Origin: Candidatus Competibacteraceae bacterium
Lineage (GTDB): Bacteria; Pseudomonadota; Gammaproteobacteria; Competibacterales; Competibacteraceae
Length of the DNA: 38,795 nt
Assembly (NCBI GenBank): GCA_020444905.1
Contig: JAGRHQ010000010.1
Span: 1 to 38,795 of the forward strand
Direction: 5' to 3'
Position 1 is the stretch's first letter, and each line of letters starts with the position of its first letter. The translations under genes and the position numbers were made by a program. This document shows, in pieces, positions 7,709 to 16,243 of the stretch. The notes beneath the pieces are model-generated. The model worked only from the letters and a program-made list of their open reading frames with translations. It did no database searches and was not told where the DNA came from.

Positions 7709-9187
7709 TCACGATGCGGAATACGCGCGGATCGGCAGATCAAAGCCAAATTGCGTTCCCCGATGCAATTTGCTGGCGACCCACAAGGTGCTGCCATGCA
7801 ATTCCACAATCCGCTTGGCGATCGCCAAACCCAATCCCAAATGATTGCCGTCATCCTTGGCTTTGCTGGAACCACGATAAAACCGGTCAAAGATACGCGG
7901 CAAATCCTCCGGCGCAATGCCTTGTCCGGTATCGGTAATCGCGAAGGTCACGGTCTGGCTGGCGCTGCGCAGTTCCAGGGCGACAATTCCCTCTGGCGGC
8001 GTATGATAGAACGCATTGAGAATGAGGTTGTCCAGCACCCGTTCGAGCAATCCGATATCCGCCTCGACAAACAGCGTCGCCGCCGGCAGACGCACCATAA
8101 AGCGAATCCGGTGTTCGCGGGCCGGCAACTGGTATTTCTGCGCGATATCCTGCACCAATTCGGCGGCGGGAAAGCACTCCCGGCGTGGCTGAATGGCGTG
8201 AGCGTCAAGTTTGGCTAATTCAAACAGGTCGCCCACCAATCGACCCAAGCGTCGCGAATGGCGTAGAGCAGCATCGAGATACAGCACCTGATCAGCGGGC
8301 GATAAGCGGTCGGCCTTGAGTTGCAAAGTCTCCAGATAGCCGTGCAGCGCCGCCAGGGGAGTGCGCAGATCGTGAGAAACATGGTTCACCAACTCACGCC
8401 GCAGCGTATCCCGCTCTTCGAGATGAGCAATCAGAGTTCGCAAGCGCTGCGCCATCCGGTCGAAATATGCGCCCAGTTGTTCGATTTCATCGCCTTGAAC
8501 GCCCTGCCCCTGATAGGGTGTGTAAACGGTAAAATCGCTTCCCTGAAAATCGTTGACCCGGATCGCCAGACGCCGTAACCGGCGGGTCAGGACGTGAAAC
8601 AGCAGCAGCCCGATCAACAATCCCGTCAGCAGACTGCCCGCCAGCACCCAACCGCTGAGTTGCAACAGCAAACTGTCCTGGTAGATGCGCTCGAAAGATT
8701 CATACATCTGCCCGCGCAGCACCACATACAGATAGCCGTCAGCGCCTTCCGTCGCGGGGACGGGCGTCACCGAAAAACTCTTGCGGGCGTCATGACTGCG
8801 CGGGTCATCGCCGAAAATCGGCAAGGCGGCGCCGGCCAAAAACGCCCGGATGGGTTCCAGCGCCACCCGATTGCGCTTGACGACGGACGGCTCCGCCGAA
8901 TAAGCCAGGATCGTCCCCTGAGCGTCCAGCAGGTAAATCTCAATGCTCGGATTGATCGTCATGTATCGCATAAACGTGGCTTTCAGCGCCTTGAGATCGA
9001 GTTGACCACCGGTGACCAGTCCTTGATCGACGACCAGGTTGCGGGCGAGATCGCGATTAAAACTCTGCTGCGCTTCCTGCAGATAACGCTGGGTCAGGGA
9101 ATGGCTGATCAATCCGTAACTCAAACCGATGGCGGCGAGTAGCGCCGCCAGCGCCAGGGCCAGTTTGCCGTAGAGAGTTTTTAGCAT
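7709..9187 (-). CDS. Two-component sensor histidine kinase
   Basis: A 492-residue membrane kinase. One membrane segment lies at about 8-27 and a second at about 176-200, flanking a periplasmic sensor region of roughly 145 residues. HAMP (from 200), HisKA with the phosphoacceptor His272 in NHVSHDLRTPLAALHGY, and a HATPase domain with N box (LDNLILNAFYHTP), DTGQGI and GLGLAIAK follow. Its ATG overlaps the TAA of the response regulator by 7 bp, so the two form a translationally coupled pair. The stimulus is not predictable. The periplasmic region has no motif I recognise. Confidence 0.93.
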   Translation of the reverse strand: MLKTLYGKLALALAALLAAIGLSYGLISHSLTQRYLQEAQQSFNRDLARNLVVDQGLVTGGQLDLKALKATFMRYMTINPSIEIYLLDAQGTILAYSAEPSVVKRNRVALEPIRAFLAGAALPIFGDDPRSHDARKSFSVTPVPATEGADGYLYVVLRGQMYESFERIYQDSLLLQLSGWVLAGSLLTGLLIGLLLFHVLTRRLRRLAIRVNDFQGSDFTVYTPYQGQGVQGDEIEQLGAYFDRMAQRLRTLIAHLEERDTLRRELVNHVSHDLRTPLAALHGYLETLQLKADRLSPADQVLYLDAALRHSRRLGRLVGDLFELAKLDAHAIQPRRECFPAAELVQDIAQKYQLPAREHRIRFMVRLPAATLFVEADIGLLERVLDNLILNAFYHTPPEGIVALELRSASQTVTFAITDTGQGIAPEDLPRIFDRFYRGSSKAKDDGNHLGLGLAIAKRIVELHGSTLWVASKLHRGTQFGFDLPIRAYSAS

Positions 9188-9921
9188 GATTCGGCGAACT
9201 TGTAGCCCACGCCCCAGACGGTGAGGAGGTAGCGGGGTTCCGCCGGATTAGGCTCCAGTTTGGCGCGCAGGCGGTTGATATGCGAATTGACCGTGTGTTC
9301 ATAACCCTCGTGGCCATAACCCCAAACCTGATCGAGGAGTTGGCCGCGGCTGAATACTCGTCCTGGATGACGCGCGAAGTGCAGCAACAGGTCAAATTCC
9401 TTGGCGGTCAGCGACAGCGCCTGACCAGCGAGGGTAGCCTGGCGCTTGTCGGTTTCAATCATTAGCGGGCCACGGGTAATACACTCGCTGTTTACCGCTT
9501 GATCCTGGCGACCGCCCAAAGCTTCAGCCCGGCGCAACAGCGCCTTCACCCGCGCCAACAGCTCCGGAAAGCTGAACGGCTTGGTCAGATAATCGTCCGC
9601 GCCCAGTTCCAGACCCACCACCCGGTCGATTTCCGACGATTTGGCGGTCAACATCAAAATCGGCACATAATCATTGCCGGCGCGCAGTTTTTGGCAGACT
9701 GTCAATCCATCCAGATCCGGCAACATCAGATCCAGAATCACCAGGTCGTAGCGCTGGCGGGCGTAATGGATCAGGGCATCCTGTCCGCAAACGGCAATAT
9801 CCGCCTCGCAGTGGATGTCCTGGAGATGCAGTTTGACCAGCGCGGCGATGTCGCGGTCATCCTCAACCAGAAGTGCTTTACGCGCCATCGGGTTTAACTC
9901 TGCTTCAATGTTGGTCCACAT
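9181..9921 (-). CDS. OmpR/PhoB-family response regulator
   Basis: A 246-residue regulator with an N-terminal receiver domain (acidic pocket VEDDRD, phosphoacceptor Asp64 in LVILDLMLPDLDG, Lys in LTKPFSFPEL) and a C-terminal winged-helix DNA-binding domain (LTAKEFDLLLHFARHPG, then HTVNSHINRLRAKLEPNP). I use the ATG at 9921 because GGAGGG lies 7 nt upstream. The internal ATG at 9888 gives the more usual N-terminus (MARKALLVEDD) but has no good ribosome site. It is the first gene of a pair with the histidine kinase. Direct repeats with 11-bp spacing upstream are a likely autoregulatory site. Confidence 0.93.
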   Translation of the reverse strand: MWTNIEAELNPMARKALLVEDDRDIAALVKLHLQDIHCEADIAVCGQDALIHYARQRYDLVILDLMLPDLDGLTVCQKLRAGNDYVPILMLTAKSSEIDRVVGLELGADDYLTKPFSFPELLARVKALLRRAEALGGRQDQAVNSECITRGPLMIETDKRQATLAGQALSLTAKEFDLLLHFARHPGRVFSRGQLLDQVWGYGHEGYEHTVNSHINRLRAKLEPNPAEPRYLLTVWGVGYKFAESC

Positions 9922-9983
9922 GCCATTGCCCTCCGCCGCTGATCGGTGTCCGATAGACTATGATCCGCCGCGGAGGCCGCGCT

Positions 9984-10014
9984 TTCATCACGAATTCATC
10001 ACGATTCACTCATC
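9984..10014. promoter_or_regulatory. Direct repeats upstream of the response regulator
   Basis: TTCATCACGA occurs at 9984-9993 and again at 9995-10004, an 11-bp period, followed by a weaker third unit TTCACTCATC at 10005-10014. Tandem repeats spaced by one helical turn are the usual binding layout of OmpR/PhoB-type regulators. The site is about 63 bp upstream of the response regulator gene and about 165 bp upstream of maeA, so it could serve either. Confidence 0.5.
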
Positions 10015-10177
10015 GGTTCGTCTGTCAGTCAACTACATTACTTGTTCCAGGCCCAGGGCGTCCATCCATTCGCCAAAGCTATTTGACCCTGCCGTTTTTA
10101 AATGCCATATTGCGCCGCCTCATTAACGAGATCGTCCCTATCCAACCTGTCTCAAGCAGCTCCGCAGAAATCGCCCG

Positions 10178-11938
10178 ATGAAACGAGAACCGATCAGTCC
10201 CTATTTTGACATCAAACAGGATGCCGAAGGCCGTGAATACATGGAAGTTTACCTGGAAGGGATCGCCCTGCTGCGGCTGGTGCTGAGCAACAAGGGCACG
10301 GCCTTTACCGAAGACGAGCGGGTCGCGCTGGGGCTGGACGGTCTGCTGCCGCCCCAGGTCAACACGCTGGAGCAGCAAGTCGCCCGAGTCTATCGCGGCT
10401 TTCTGCGCGAACCGGACCCGATCGCTAAGTATCAGTACCTGCGCGCCTTGCAGGAGCGCGCCGAAACGCTGTTCTACGCCCTGCTGGAACAGCATCTGGA
10501 AGAGATGATGCCGATCATCTACACCCCGACCGTGGGTCAGGCGGTGCAGCAGTTCAGTCATCTTTATCAGAACCCGCGCGGACTGTCATTCTCGCCGCTC
10601 AACATCGATCGCGCCGCCCGAGTGGTCGAGAACTTTCCCTGGAACGACGTGCGCATGATTGTTGCTACCGATTCCTCGGCGATTCTCGGCATTGGCGATC
10701 AGGGTTATGGCGGATTGGCCATCGCCATCGGTAAGCTGGCTATCTATAGCATCGGCGGCGGCGTCAACCCGCTGCACACCATGCCCGTCAAGCTGGATGT
10801 CGGCACCGACCGGCTGGAGCTATTGAACGACGAATTCTATCTCGGCGTCCGCCAGCGGCGCTTGCGCGGGGAGCGATATCTGACGTTTCTGGACAAGTTT
10901 GTCAAGGCCATTCATGAGCGCTGGCCGCGCGCCATCATTCAGTGGGAGGATTTGGCCAAGGAGGTCGCCTTTACTGTTCTGGAGCGCTATCGCAAGCAGA
11001 TTCCTTCCTTTAACGACGATATTCAAGGCACCGGCGCAGTGGCTTTGGCCGGCCTGTTATCCGCCAGCCGACTCAAGGGAGAGTCGCTACGCGATCAGCG
11101 CATCGTGATTCATGGTGCGGGTGCGGGCGGTGCAGGGGTCGCCTGGGCCATCACCCAGGGACTCATCCGCGAAGGCTTGAGTCAGGAGGAAGCCCGCGAC
11201 CGGGTCTGTGTGATCGATTCGCGTGGTCTATTGGTCGAAGGGCGTGCGGTGGAAGCTTACAAGCATTACTACCTGCAACCCCGCGAAAAAGTCGCCGACT
11301 GGTCGATAGTCAATGAAATCCCCACTCTGATGGAGACAATTGAGCACACCAAAGCCACTGCCCTGTTGGGTTTGAGCGGCCAGACCGGTTCGTTCAATCA
11401 TCCGATTGTGCAGACTATGGCGCGTAACACCGCTCGCCCCATTATCTTTCCGCTGTCCAATCCCACCTCGGCCTGCGAAGCGTTGCCGCAGGATATCCTG
11501 GAATGGAGCGAAGGCCGGGCCATCGTCGCCACCGGCAGTCCGTTCCCCGATGTCGTCCGCGACGGTCAGACGCATTACATCGGCCAGGGCAACAACGCCT
11601 TCATCTTTCCCGGTCTGGGTTTAGGCGCCATTCTGGCCGAATGCCGGGAGATCACGGACAGTATGGTGCTGGAAGCCGCCTATGCGCTGGCCGACTACAC
11701 TGCCGCCGCGCACTTGCAGGCCGGCAGGGTCTATCCGCCGGTGGGGGAATTGCGGGAGGTAAGCATCCGGGTCGGCGTGCGGGTCATCGAGCAGGCGTTG
11801 CGCGAGGGTGTTGCCGAAAAGACTGATCTGGCGGGACGCGATCTCGATGCTTACCTGCGCTCGCGCTTCTGGAAACCACGCTATTTACCCATCGTGCGCG
11901 GCGACCATACCGCAATGATTGACCATCCCGGTTATTAA
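10178..11938 (+). CDS. maeA: NAD-dependent malic enzyme
   Basis: A 586-residue malic enzyme that oxidatively decarboxylates malate to pyruvate. The large-subunit form is clear: the catalytic Tyr in MPIIYTPTVGQAVQQFSHLY, the malate/metal segment FNDDIQGTGAVALAGLL, the dinucleotide fold IVIHGAGAGGAGVAWAI, and the late SNPTSACEALPQDILEW. The acidic VIDSRGLL after the second strand favours NAD over NADP, but coenzyme preference is inference. The start ATG at 10178 follows a weak GCAGAA sequence and gives the expected N-terminus. It is a single-gene unit, convergent with the PEGA protein gene. Confidence 0.94.
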   Translation: MKREPISPYFDIKQDAEGREYMEVYLEGIALLRLVLSNKGTAFTEDERVALGLDGLLPPQVNTLEQQVARVYRGFLREPDPIAKYQYLRALQERAETLFYALLEQHLEEMMPIIYTPTVGQAVQQFSHLYQNPRGLSFSPLNIDRAARVVENFPWNDVRMIVATDSSAILGIGDQGYGGLAIAIGKLAIYSIGGGVNPLHTMPVKLDVGTDRLELLNDEFYLGVRQRRLRGERYLTFLDKFVKAIHERWPRAIIQWEDLAKEVAFTVLERYRKQIPSFNDDIQGTGAVALAGLLSASRLKGESLRDQRIVIHGAGAGGAGVAWAITQGLIREGLSQEEARDRVCVIDSRGLLVEGRAVEAYKHYYLQPREKVADWSIVNEIPTLMETIEHTKATALLGLSGQTGSFNHPIVQTMARNTARPIIFPLSNPTSACEALPQDILEWSEGRAIVATGSPFPDVVRDGQTHYIGQGNNAFIFPGLGLGAILAECREITDSMVLEAAYALADYTAAAHLQAGRVYPPVGELREVSIRVGVRVIEQALREGVAEKTDLAGRDLDAYLRSRFWKPRYLPIVRGDHTAMIDHPGY

Positions 11939-11954
11939 CGTCCCTCTCCCCCAG

Positions 11955-11982
11955 CCCCTCTCCCGCAATCGAGCGAGAGGGG
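11955..11982. repeat. GC-rich inverted repeat between convergent genes (REP-like)
   Basis: CCCCTCTC at 11955-11962 and GAGAGGGG at 11975-11982 form a perfect 8-bp stem with a 12-nt loop, preceded by a second CCCTCTCCC tract. Such C/T-rich palindromes recur between convergent genes in many proteobacteria. With no T-run it may act as a REP-type transcript end rather than a classic terminator. Confidence 0.5.
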
Positions 11983-11992
11983 GGCAACCTCC

Positions 11993-14221
11993 TTATTCCA
12001 CCGACACATCGAAGCCGGATCGTTCGATCTGACTGCGGGTCACCAGCGGAATCGAGCTCTCATACGTCCGCCGCAGCCGCCGACTGACCCGCGCCTGCAA
12101 TTGCGCGGATCCCGATGCGGCGTTGCGCACCACAAAACTTAAGGTGATTCCCGTAGTGCGATAGGCCTGCATCGCCGCATTCAACAAGCTGTCGCGGTTA
12201 ACCGTCTGACCCATGTAGCGGTTCAATACCCGTTGCACCTCATCGCGGTCCACGCCAGTAATCGAACCATCAATCTGGATCGAGCCAATTCGCCAGGCGC
12301 CTGCTTGCGAAGGTGGGGCAGGCGCTGGAGTGGGAGGGGTTGGCGGAGCCGCTGTGGCAATCCGCTCCAGACTGATCGACTCAGTCACATCGCGATTGGC
12401 GATTCGCACTGAGACCTGTTTCGTTTCGTAGCCGCTCCGACTGACCTCCACCGTGTACTCACCCGGCGGCAGGCGCACCCCTGGACGGTAGGTAAACGAA
12501 GAGTTGACCAACCGCACGCGCGCCCGCGACGGATCGGTGCGCACGGTCAACCGATAGGTGGCCGGTTCGGGCGGTTGAACCGGCGCGACCGGCTGCGGCG
12601 GTTCAACCGGCGCGACCGGCTCCGGTTCCTTAATCAGCGTTACCGGTACGATCACGTCAGCATTGGCAATGCGCACGGTCAACCGCTGGGTTTGATAACC
12701 GGAGCGGGAGACCTCTACCGTGTAGCTACCCGACTCTAATGCGATGCCGGGTTGATAGCGAGGCTTGATCCCCAGCAACCGGACCTGGGCATTAGCGGGA
12801 TCAGTTCGCAGCGTGAGCCGATAGGATGGCGGTGGTTCTGGTTCAGGCGTCTTGATTAACGTCACCGGCATCGTCACATCCGCGTTGATGATACGCACCG
12901 TGAGCACCTGGGTTTCGTAGCCCGATCGGGAAATCTCCACCGTATAGTTGCCAGACTCTAATTGAAGGCCTGGCTCATAGCGGGGTTTGATATTCAGTAT
13001 GCGAATTTGCGCATTGGATGGATCGGGACGAACAGTCAGCCGATAGAGCGTCGGTTTCTCCGGTTCAGGCAATTTCACGAGCTTTACCGGCATGGTCACA
13101 TCGCTATTAATGATCTTGACCGGCGCCTTCAAAGATTCGTAGCCGTCCGCGCTGACCTCCACCGTGTACTCGCCAGGCGGCAACTCTATGCCGGGTTGGT
13201 AGGGGGTCTTTACGTTCAGCAACCGAATCGTTGCTTGAGCAGGATCGGTCTGCACGGTCAGATGATACTGTTCTGGCGGCGGTGGCGGCGGTGGCGGCGG
13301 TGGTTGTTTTTCCAGCTTCACCGGCACGGTCAGGTCACTATTAGCAATCTGCACCGGCACTTTGCGCGAGACGTAGCCTTCACGCGCAACTTCGATCTCA
13401 TAGTTGCCCGGTGCCAGTGGCATCCCCGGTTGATAAGCGCCTGGAACGCCCAACAGCCGAATCGCCGCGTCCGCAGGCTCTGGGCGAACCGTTAAACCAT
13501 GTTTGGTTTTTTCCAGTTCGACATCGATGGCTACGTCACGGTCCTCAATCCTGACGCTTTTCCGGCTTGCGGCATAACCGGTCTGGCCGATTTCAATTTC
13601 ATAATTTCCCGGTGGCAGCCGCACGCCGGGCTGATAAGGAATTGGACTGTTCAGCAAGCGAACGCTGGCCTCAGCCGGTTGGGTCCTGACCGTTAACCGG
13701 TAGGTCTGCGGCGGTTCCGGCGGCATCGTGATCATCGCCGCCAGTTCGTTGACCTTGATTTGAATGGTATCGATATTCCGGCCCTGGATCTGGCCGCTGC
13801 GCAACAAGGAAGCAGTGCGGGTGTCGATCAGCCGCGCTGTGACAGTGATCAGGTCCCCCAGTTTGTTGACTGCGCCGGTGACTACTGCGTCCACGCCATA
13901 GCGCCGGCCCAATTCAGCCGCAGTTTTTGGATCGAGCAAACCCGTGGAGCCGAGTTCCTGCTGTTTAGCGATCTTGGCCGCCGCCGACAACGCTAACCGG
14001 TCCTTGAGGGTGAAGCGTCCGGTATTGGCGAGCGCCGACATCATCAAGTCGGCAAGGATGGCGCCGGCCTGTTCATGCAGATCGCCCCGAACGCTGAACT
14101 CGATCACCGTGGCGGTCATCTTCGCTTCGGGCGTTCCAGAAGCGGCCTGCGCCAGATGGAACGGTAACCAACCAATTAACATCCATACCAGCATCAGTCC
14201 TTTCAACAGGATTTTGCTCAT
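11993..14221 (-). CDS. Secreted protein: CsgG/FlgO-like domain, six PEGA repeats, POTRA-like C-terminus
   Basis: A 742-residue exported protein. A signal peptide occupies about residues 1-26 (cleavage after LAQA). Residues about 36-165 resemble the CsgG/FlgO family (DAVVTGAVNKLGDLITVTAR). Six PEGA repeats follow at about 174-238, 242-304, 319-383, 393-457, 467-531 and 556-620, each with a YRLTVRTDP-like opening and a PGxYTVEVSRSGYET-like core. Linkers are rich in Pro and Glu, including ten consecutive prolines at 307-316. The C-terminus (about 643-712, WRIGSIQIDGSITGVDRDEV) looks like a POTRA-type domain. GAGGA lies 6 nt before the ATG, and the gene starts 9 nt after the kinase stop, so it is the third gene of the kinase operon. 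It probably acts in the periplasm or outer envelope as an output or sensor; the exact role is unknown. Confidence 0.85.
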   Translation of the reverse strand: MSKILLKGLMLVWMLIGWLPFHLAQAASGTPEAKMTATVIEFSVRGDLHEQAGAILADLMMSALANTGRFTLKDRLALSAAAKIAKQQELGSTGLLDPKTAAELGRRYGVDAVVTGAVNKLGDLITVTARLIDTRTASLLRSGQIQGRNIDTIQIKVNELAAMITMPPEPPQTYRLTVRTQPAEASVRLLNSPIPYQPGVRLPPGNYEIEIGQTGYAASRKSVRIEDRDVAIDVELEKTKHGLTVRPEPADAAIRLLGVPGAYQPGMPLAPGNYEIEVAREGYVSRKVPVQIANSDLTVPVKLEKQPPPPPPPPPPEQYHLTVQTDPAQATIRLLNVKTPYQPGIELPPGEYTVEVSADGYESLKAPVKIINSDVTMPVKLVKLPEPEKPTLYRLTVRPDPSNAQIRILNIKPRYEPGLQLESGNYTVEISRSGYETQVLTVRIINADVTMPVTLIKTPEPEPPPSYRLTLRTDPANAQVRLLGIKPRYQPGIALESGSYTVEVSRSGYQTQRLTVRIANADVIVPVTLIKEPEPVAPVEPPQPVAPVQPPEPATYRLTVRTDPSRARVRLVNSSFTYRPGVRLPPGEYTVEVSRSGYETKQVSVRIANRDVTESISLERIATAAPPTPPTPAPAPPSQAGAWRIGSIQIDGSITGVDRDEVQRVLNRYMGQTVNRDSLLNAAMQAYRTTGITLSFVVRNAASGSAQLQARVSRRLRRTYESSIPLVTRSQIERSGFDVSVE

Positions 14222-14230
14222 GGCGCTTCC

Positions 14231-16231
14231 TCAATTCTTCCCCAACCAGGGTTCCAGCACCAGACGAAATCCGATGTCGGATCGCCATTTCCCATACTCC
14301 GGAGCAGCAGGGAACCGATAGGCGAACCGCACCAGTCCCGGATAATCAGACCAGGATCCCCCGCGCAGCACACGGCGTCCGGCAGATGAGACGCCCTCAT
14401 CGGCGCACCGGGTTTCACCCCCGGCGTAGTTGTTGTCATAGTCGGAACAGGTCCATTCTGCAACATTGCCCAGCATATCGTACAAGCCAAAGGCGTTGGC
14501 CGCGTACTGACCGACCGGCGCCGCCGCCGCTTGCTGATCTTCACAGGGATAATTGGCCCAGTTAAAAGGCTTGGCCTGGCGCGCAGTTTCGTCATAGATA
14601 TTGGCGTAACGGCATGCCTGGTTTGGATCATTACCCCAGTATCGGGAACCAGTCTGACCGGCGCGCGCGGCGTATTCCCATTCTGCTTCGGTCGGCAGGC
14701 GATAGCGCAGACCGGTTTTTTCCGACAACCAGTTCGCAAAGGCGACCGTCTCCTGCCAACTCACGCGAACCACCGGCTGGTCCGGTGCATTCAGCGTGTA
14801 GGATTCATAAACGCCGCTGTCGTGATCACTCTGAAATTTTCGATATTGACCATTGGTCACTTCGGTTTTGCCCATCCAGAATCCCTTCGGGCAAATCTGA
14901 TGCAGCATTTCATTGGCGCTGCGATCCGGCTCGGTTTCGGGACTGCCCATGTTGAAACATCCAGGGGGAATCCAGATAAATTCGATTCCTGTCAAGGGAT
15001 CAGTATAAGTTTGACCGGCTTTGGGATTGGTGGACGGCCCATTTTTCACCGATTCAGCCGGTGGAGTCTCAGCCGGTGGTTGTTCAATCCGCGGTGGCTG
15101 TGGCGAAGGCGTTGGGGTCCACGTCAGCCAAAGACCGCCTCCGATAGCTGTCACGATGACGAACGTCAACCCACCGATCGCCAGCCAGCGCCGGCTTCCT
15201 CCCTTGGGTGAAACCGGCATCGGAGAGGGCTTCGAACCCGATTCATCGATAGCCGATCGCAGCTTGTCGCCGCCGCGGTGTAATTCCGAACGCAGCGGCA
15301 ACTCCAGTTTGACCGTGCATTCTTCCTCTGCTTCGAGGGGCGTTTCCAGCATCGCCCGCATTTGGCTGATGGTCTGAAAGCGCTTCTCGGGACGAACTGC
15401 AATCGAGCGGTCGATCGAGCGCAGCAATGCCGAACTGTAACGTCCGGCGGCGACTTCCTCCGCCGGTTGCAGTGGATCGTCGAGGACGCGCGCCGGCGCT
15501 TCAATCGGCGCTGCGCCGGTCACGCAATGATATAAAACCGTACCCAGCGCATAAATGTCCGTCCAGGGACCATAACCCCGGCCATCAATCAGGTATTGCT
15601 CAATGGGCGAATAGCCAGGCGAGAAGACGCTGGTGATGCTCTTGCTGCGCCGGCCCAGCGCTTGGCGGGCCGCGCCGAAATCAATCAGGATGGTTCGTCC
15701 ATCCGAACGGCAATAAAGATTGGCTGGCTTCAAATCGCGGTGCAGGTAACCCTGGGCATGGACGGCGTCCAAAGCCGGCAGCACGTCGTCAACCAGTCGG
15801 CGCACCCGTTCTTCCGAAAGGGTTTTCTCCCGTTGAAGAATCTGGCTGAGCGGCTCGCCATCGACATAATCCATCACAATATAAGCCGTGCCATTAGCCT
15901 GGAAGTAGTCCTGCACCCGCACCACGCCGGGATGTTCAACGCGCACCAGGGTTTGCGCTTCGTTGAGAAAGCGTTCCAGACCCCAAGTGTAGCAGGCGTC
16001 CTCACCCGCCTCGGAAGTAGGCAGTCCGCCCTGGGTATTGGCCAGAACATGGTCACCATCCCGATAGGACCATTCCACCGGGAAATATTCCTTGATAGCG
16101 ACCCGTTTGAGCAATGCTTCATGCACCGCCATGTAAGTAATCCCAAACCCACCCGCGCCCAGCACCGCTTCAATACGGTATTTGTCAAGTAGGCGATAAC
16201 CAATGGATAGCGTGTTGGATTTTTTGATCAT
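14231..16231 (-). CDS. Membrane Ser/Thr protein kinase with extracytoplasmic FGE-sulfatase-fold domain
   Basis: A 666-residue Hanks-type kinase (670 if the GTG at 16243, directly after the upstream TGA, is used). I prefer the ATG at 16231. Numbered from the GTG, kinase motifs are complete: glycine loop 29-34 (GAGGFG), Lys51 in VAIKEYFP, His168-Arg169-Asp170 with Lys172 and Asn175 in HRDLKPANLY, and Asp188 in IDFGAARQ. One membrane segment at about 352-374 leads to a Pro-rich linker and an FGE-sulfatase domain at about 409-665 (EFIWIPPGCFNMGSP, RLPTEAEWEYAARAG, LGNVAEWTCSDYD, LRGGSWSDYPG). The two catalytic Cys of true formylglycine enzymes are Asp and Val here, so it is probably a binding module. 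The kinase should be cytoplasmic and the FGE fold periplasmic. Confidence 0.92.
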   Translation of the reverse strand: MIKKSNTLSIGYRLLDKYRIEAVLGAGGFGITYMAVHEALLKRVAIKEYFPVEWSYRDGDHVLANTQGGLPTSEAGEDACYTWGLERFLNEAQTLVRVEHPGVVRVQDYFQANGTAYIVMDYVDGEPLSQILQREKTLSEERVRRLVDDVLPALDAVHAQGYLHRDLKPANLYCRSDGRTILIDFGAARQALGRRSKSITSVFSPGYSPIEQYLIDGRGYGPWTDIYALGTVLYHCVTGAAPIEAPARVLDDPLQPAEEVAAGRYSSALLRSIDRSIAVRPEKRFQTISQMRAMLETPLEAEEECTVKLELPLRSELHRGGDKLRSAIDESGSKPSPMPVSPKGGSRRWLAIGGLTFVIVTAIGGGLWLTWTPTPSPQPPRIEQPPAETPPAESVKNGPSTNPKAGQTYTDPLTGIEFIWIPPGCFNMGSPETEPDRSANEMLHQICPKGFWMGKTEVTNGQYRKFQSDHDSGVYESYTLNAPDQPVVRVSWQETVAFANWLSEKTGLRYRLPTEAEWEYAARAGQTGSRYWGNDPNQACRYANIYDETARQAKPFNWANYPCEDQQAAAAPVGQYAANAFGLYDMLGNVAEWTCSDYDNNYAGGETRCADEGVSSAGRRVLRGGSWSDYPGLVRFAYRFPAAPEYGKWRSDIGFRLVLEPWLGKN

Positions 16232-16243
16232 GACGCAAACCAC

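Noticed and set aside
12360-13700. Regular repeat pattern that could suggest a CRISPR or satellite array
   Set aside because: The period of about 220 bp or more is explained by the six diverged PEGA protein repeats, and the frame is open throughout.
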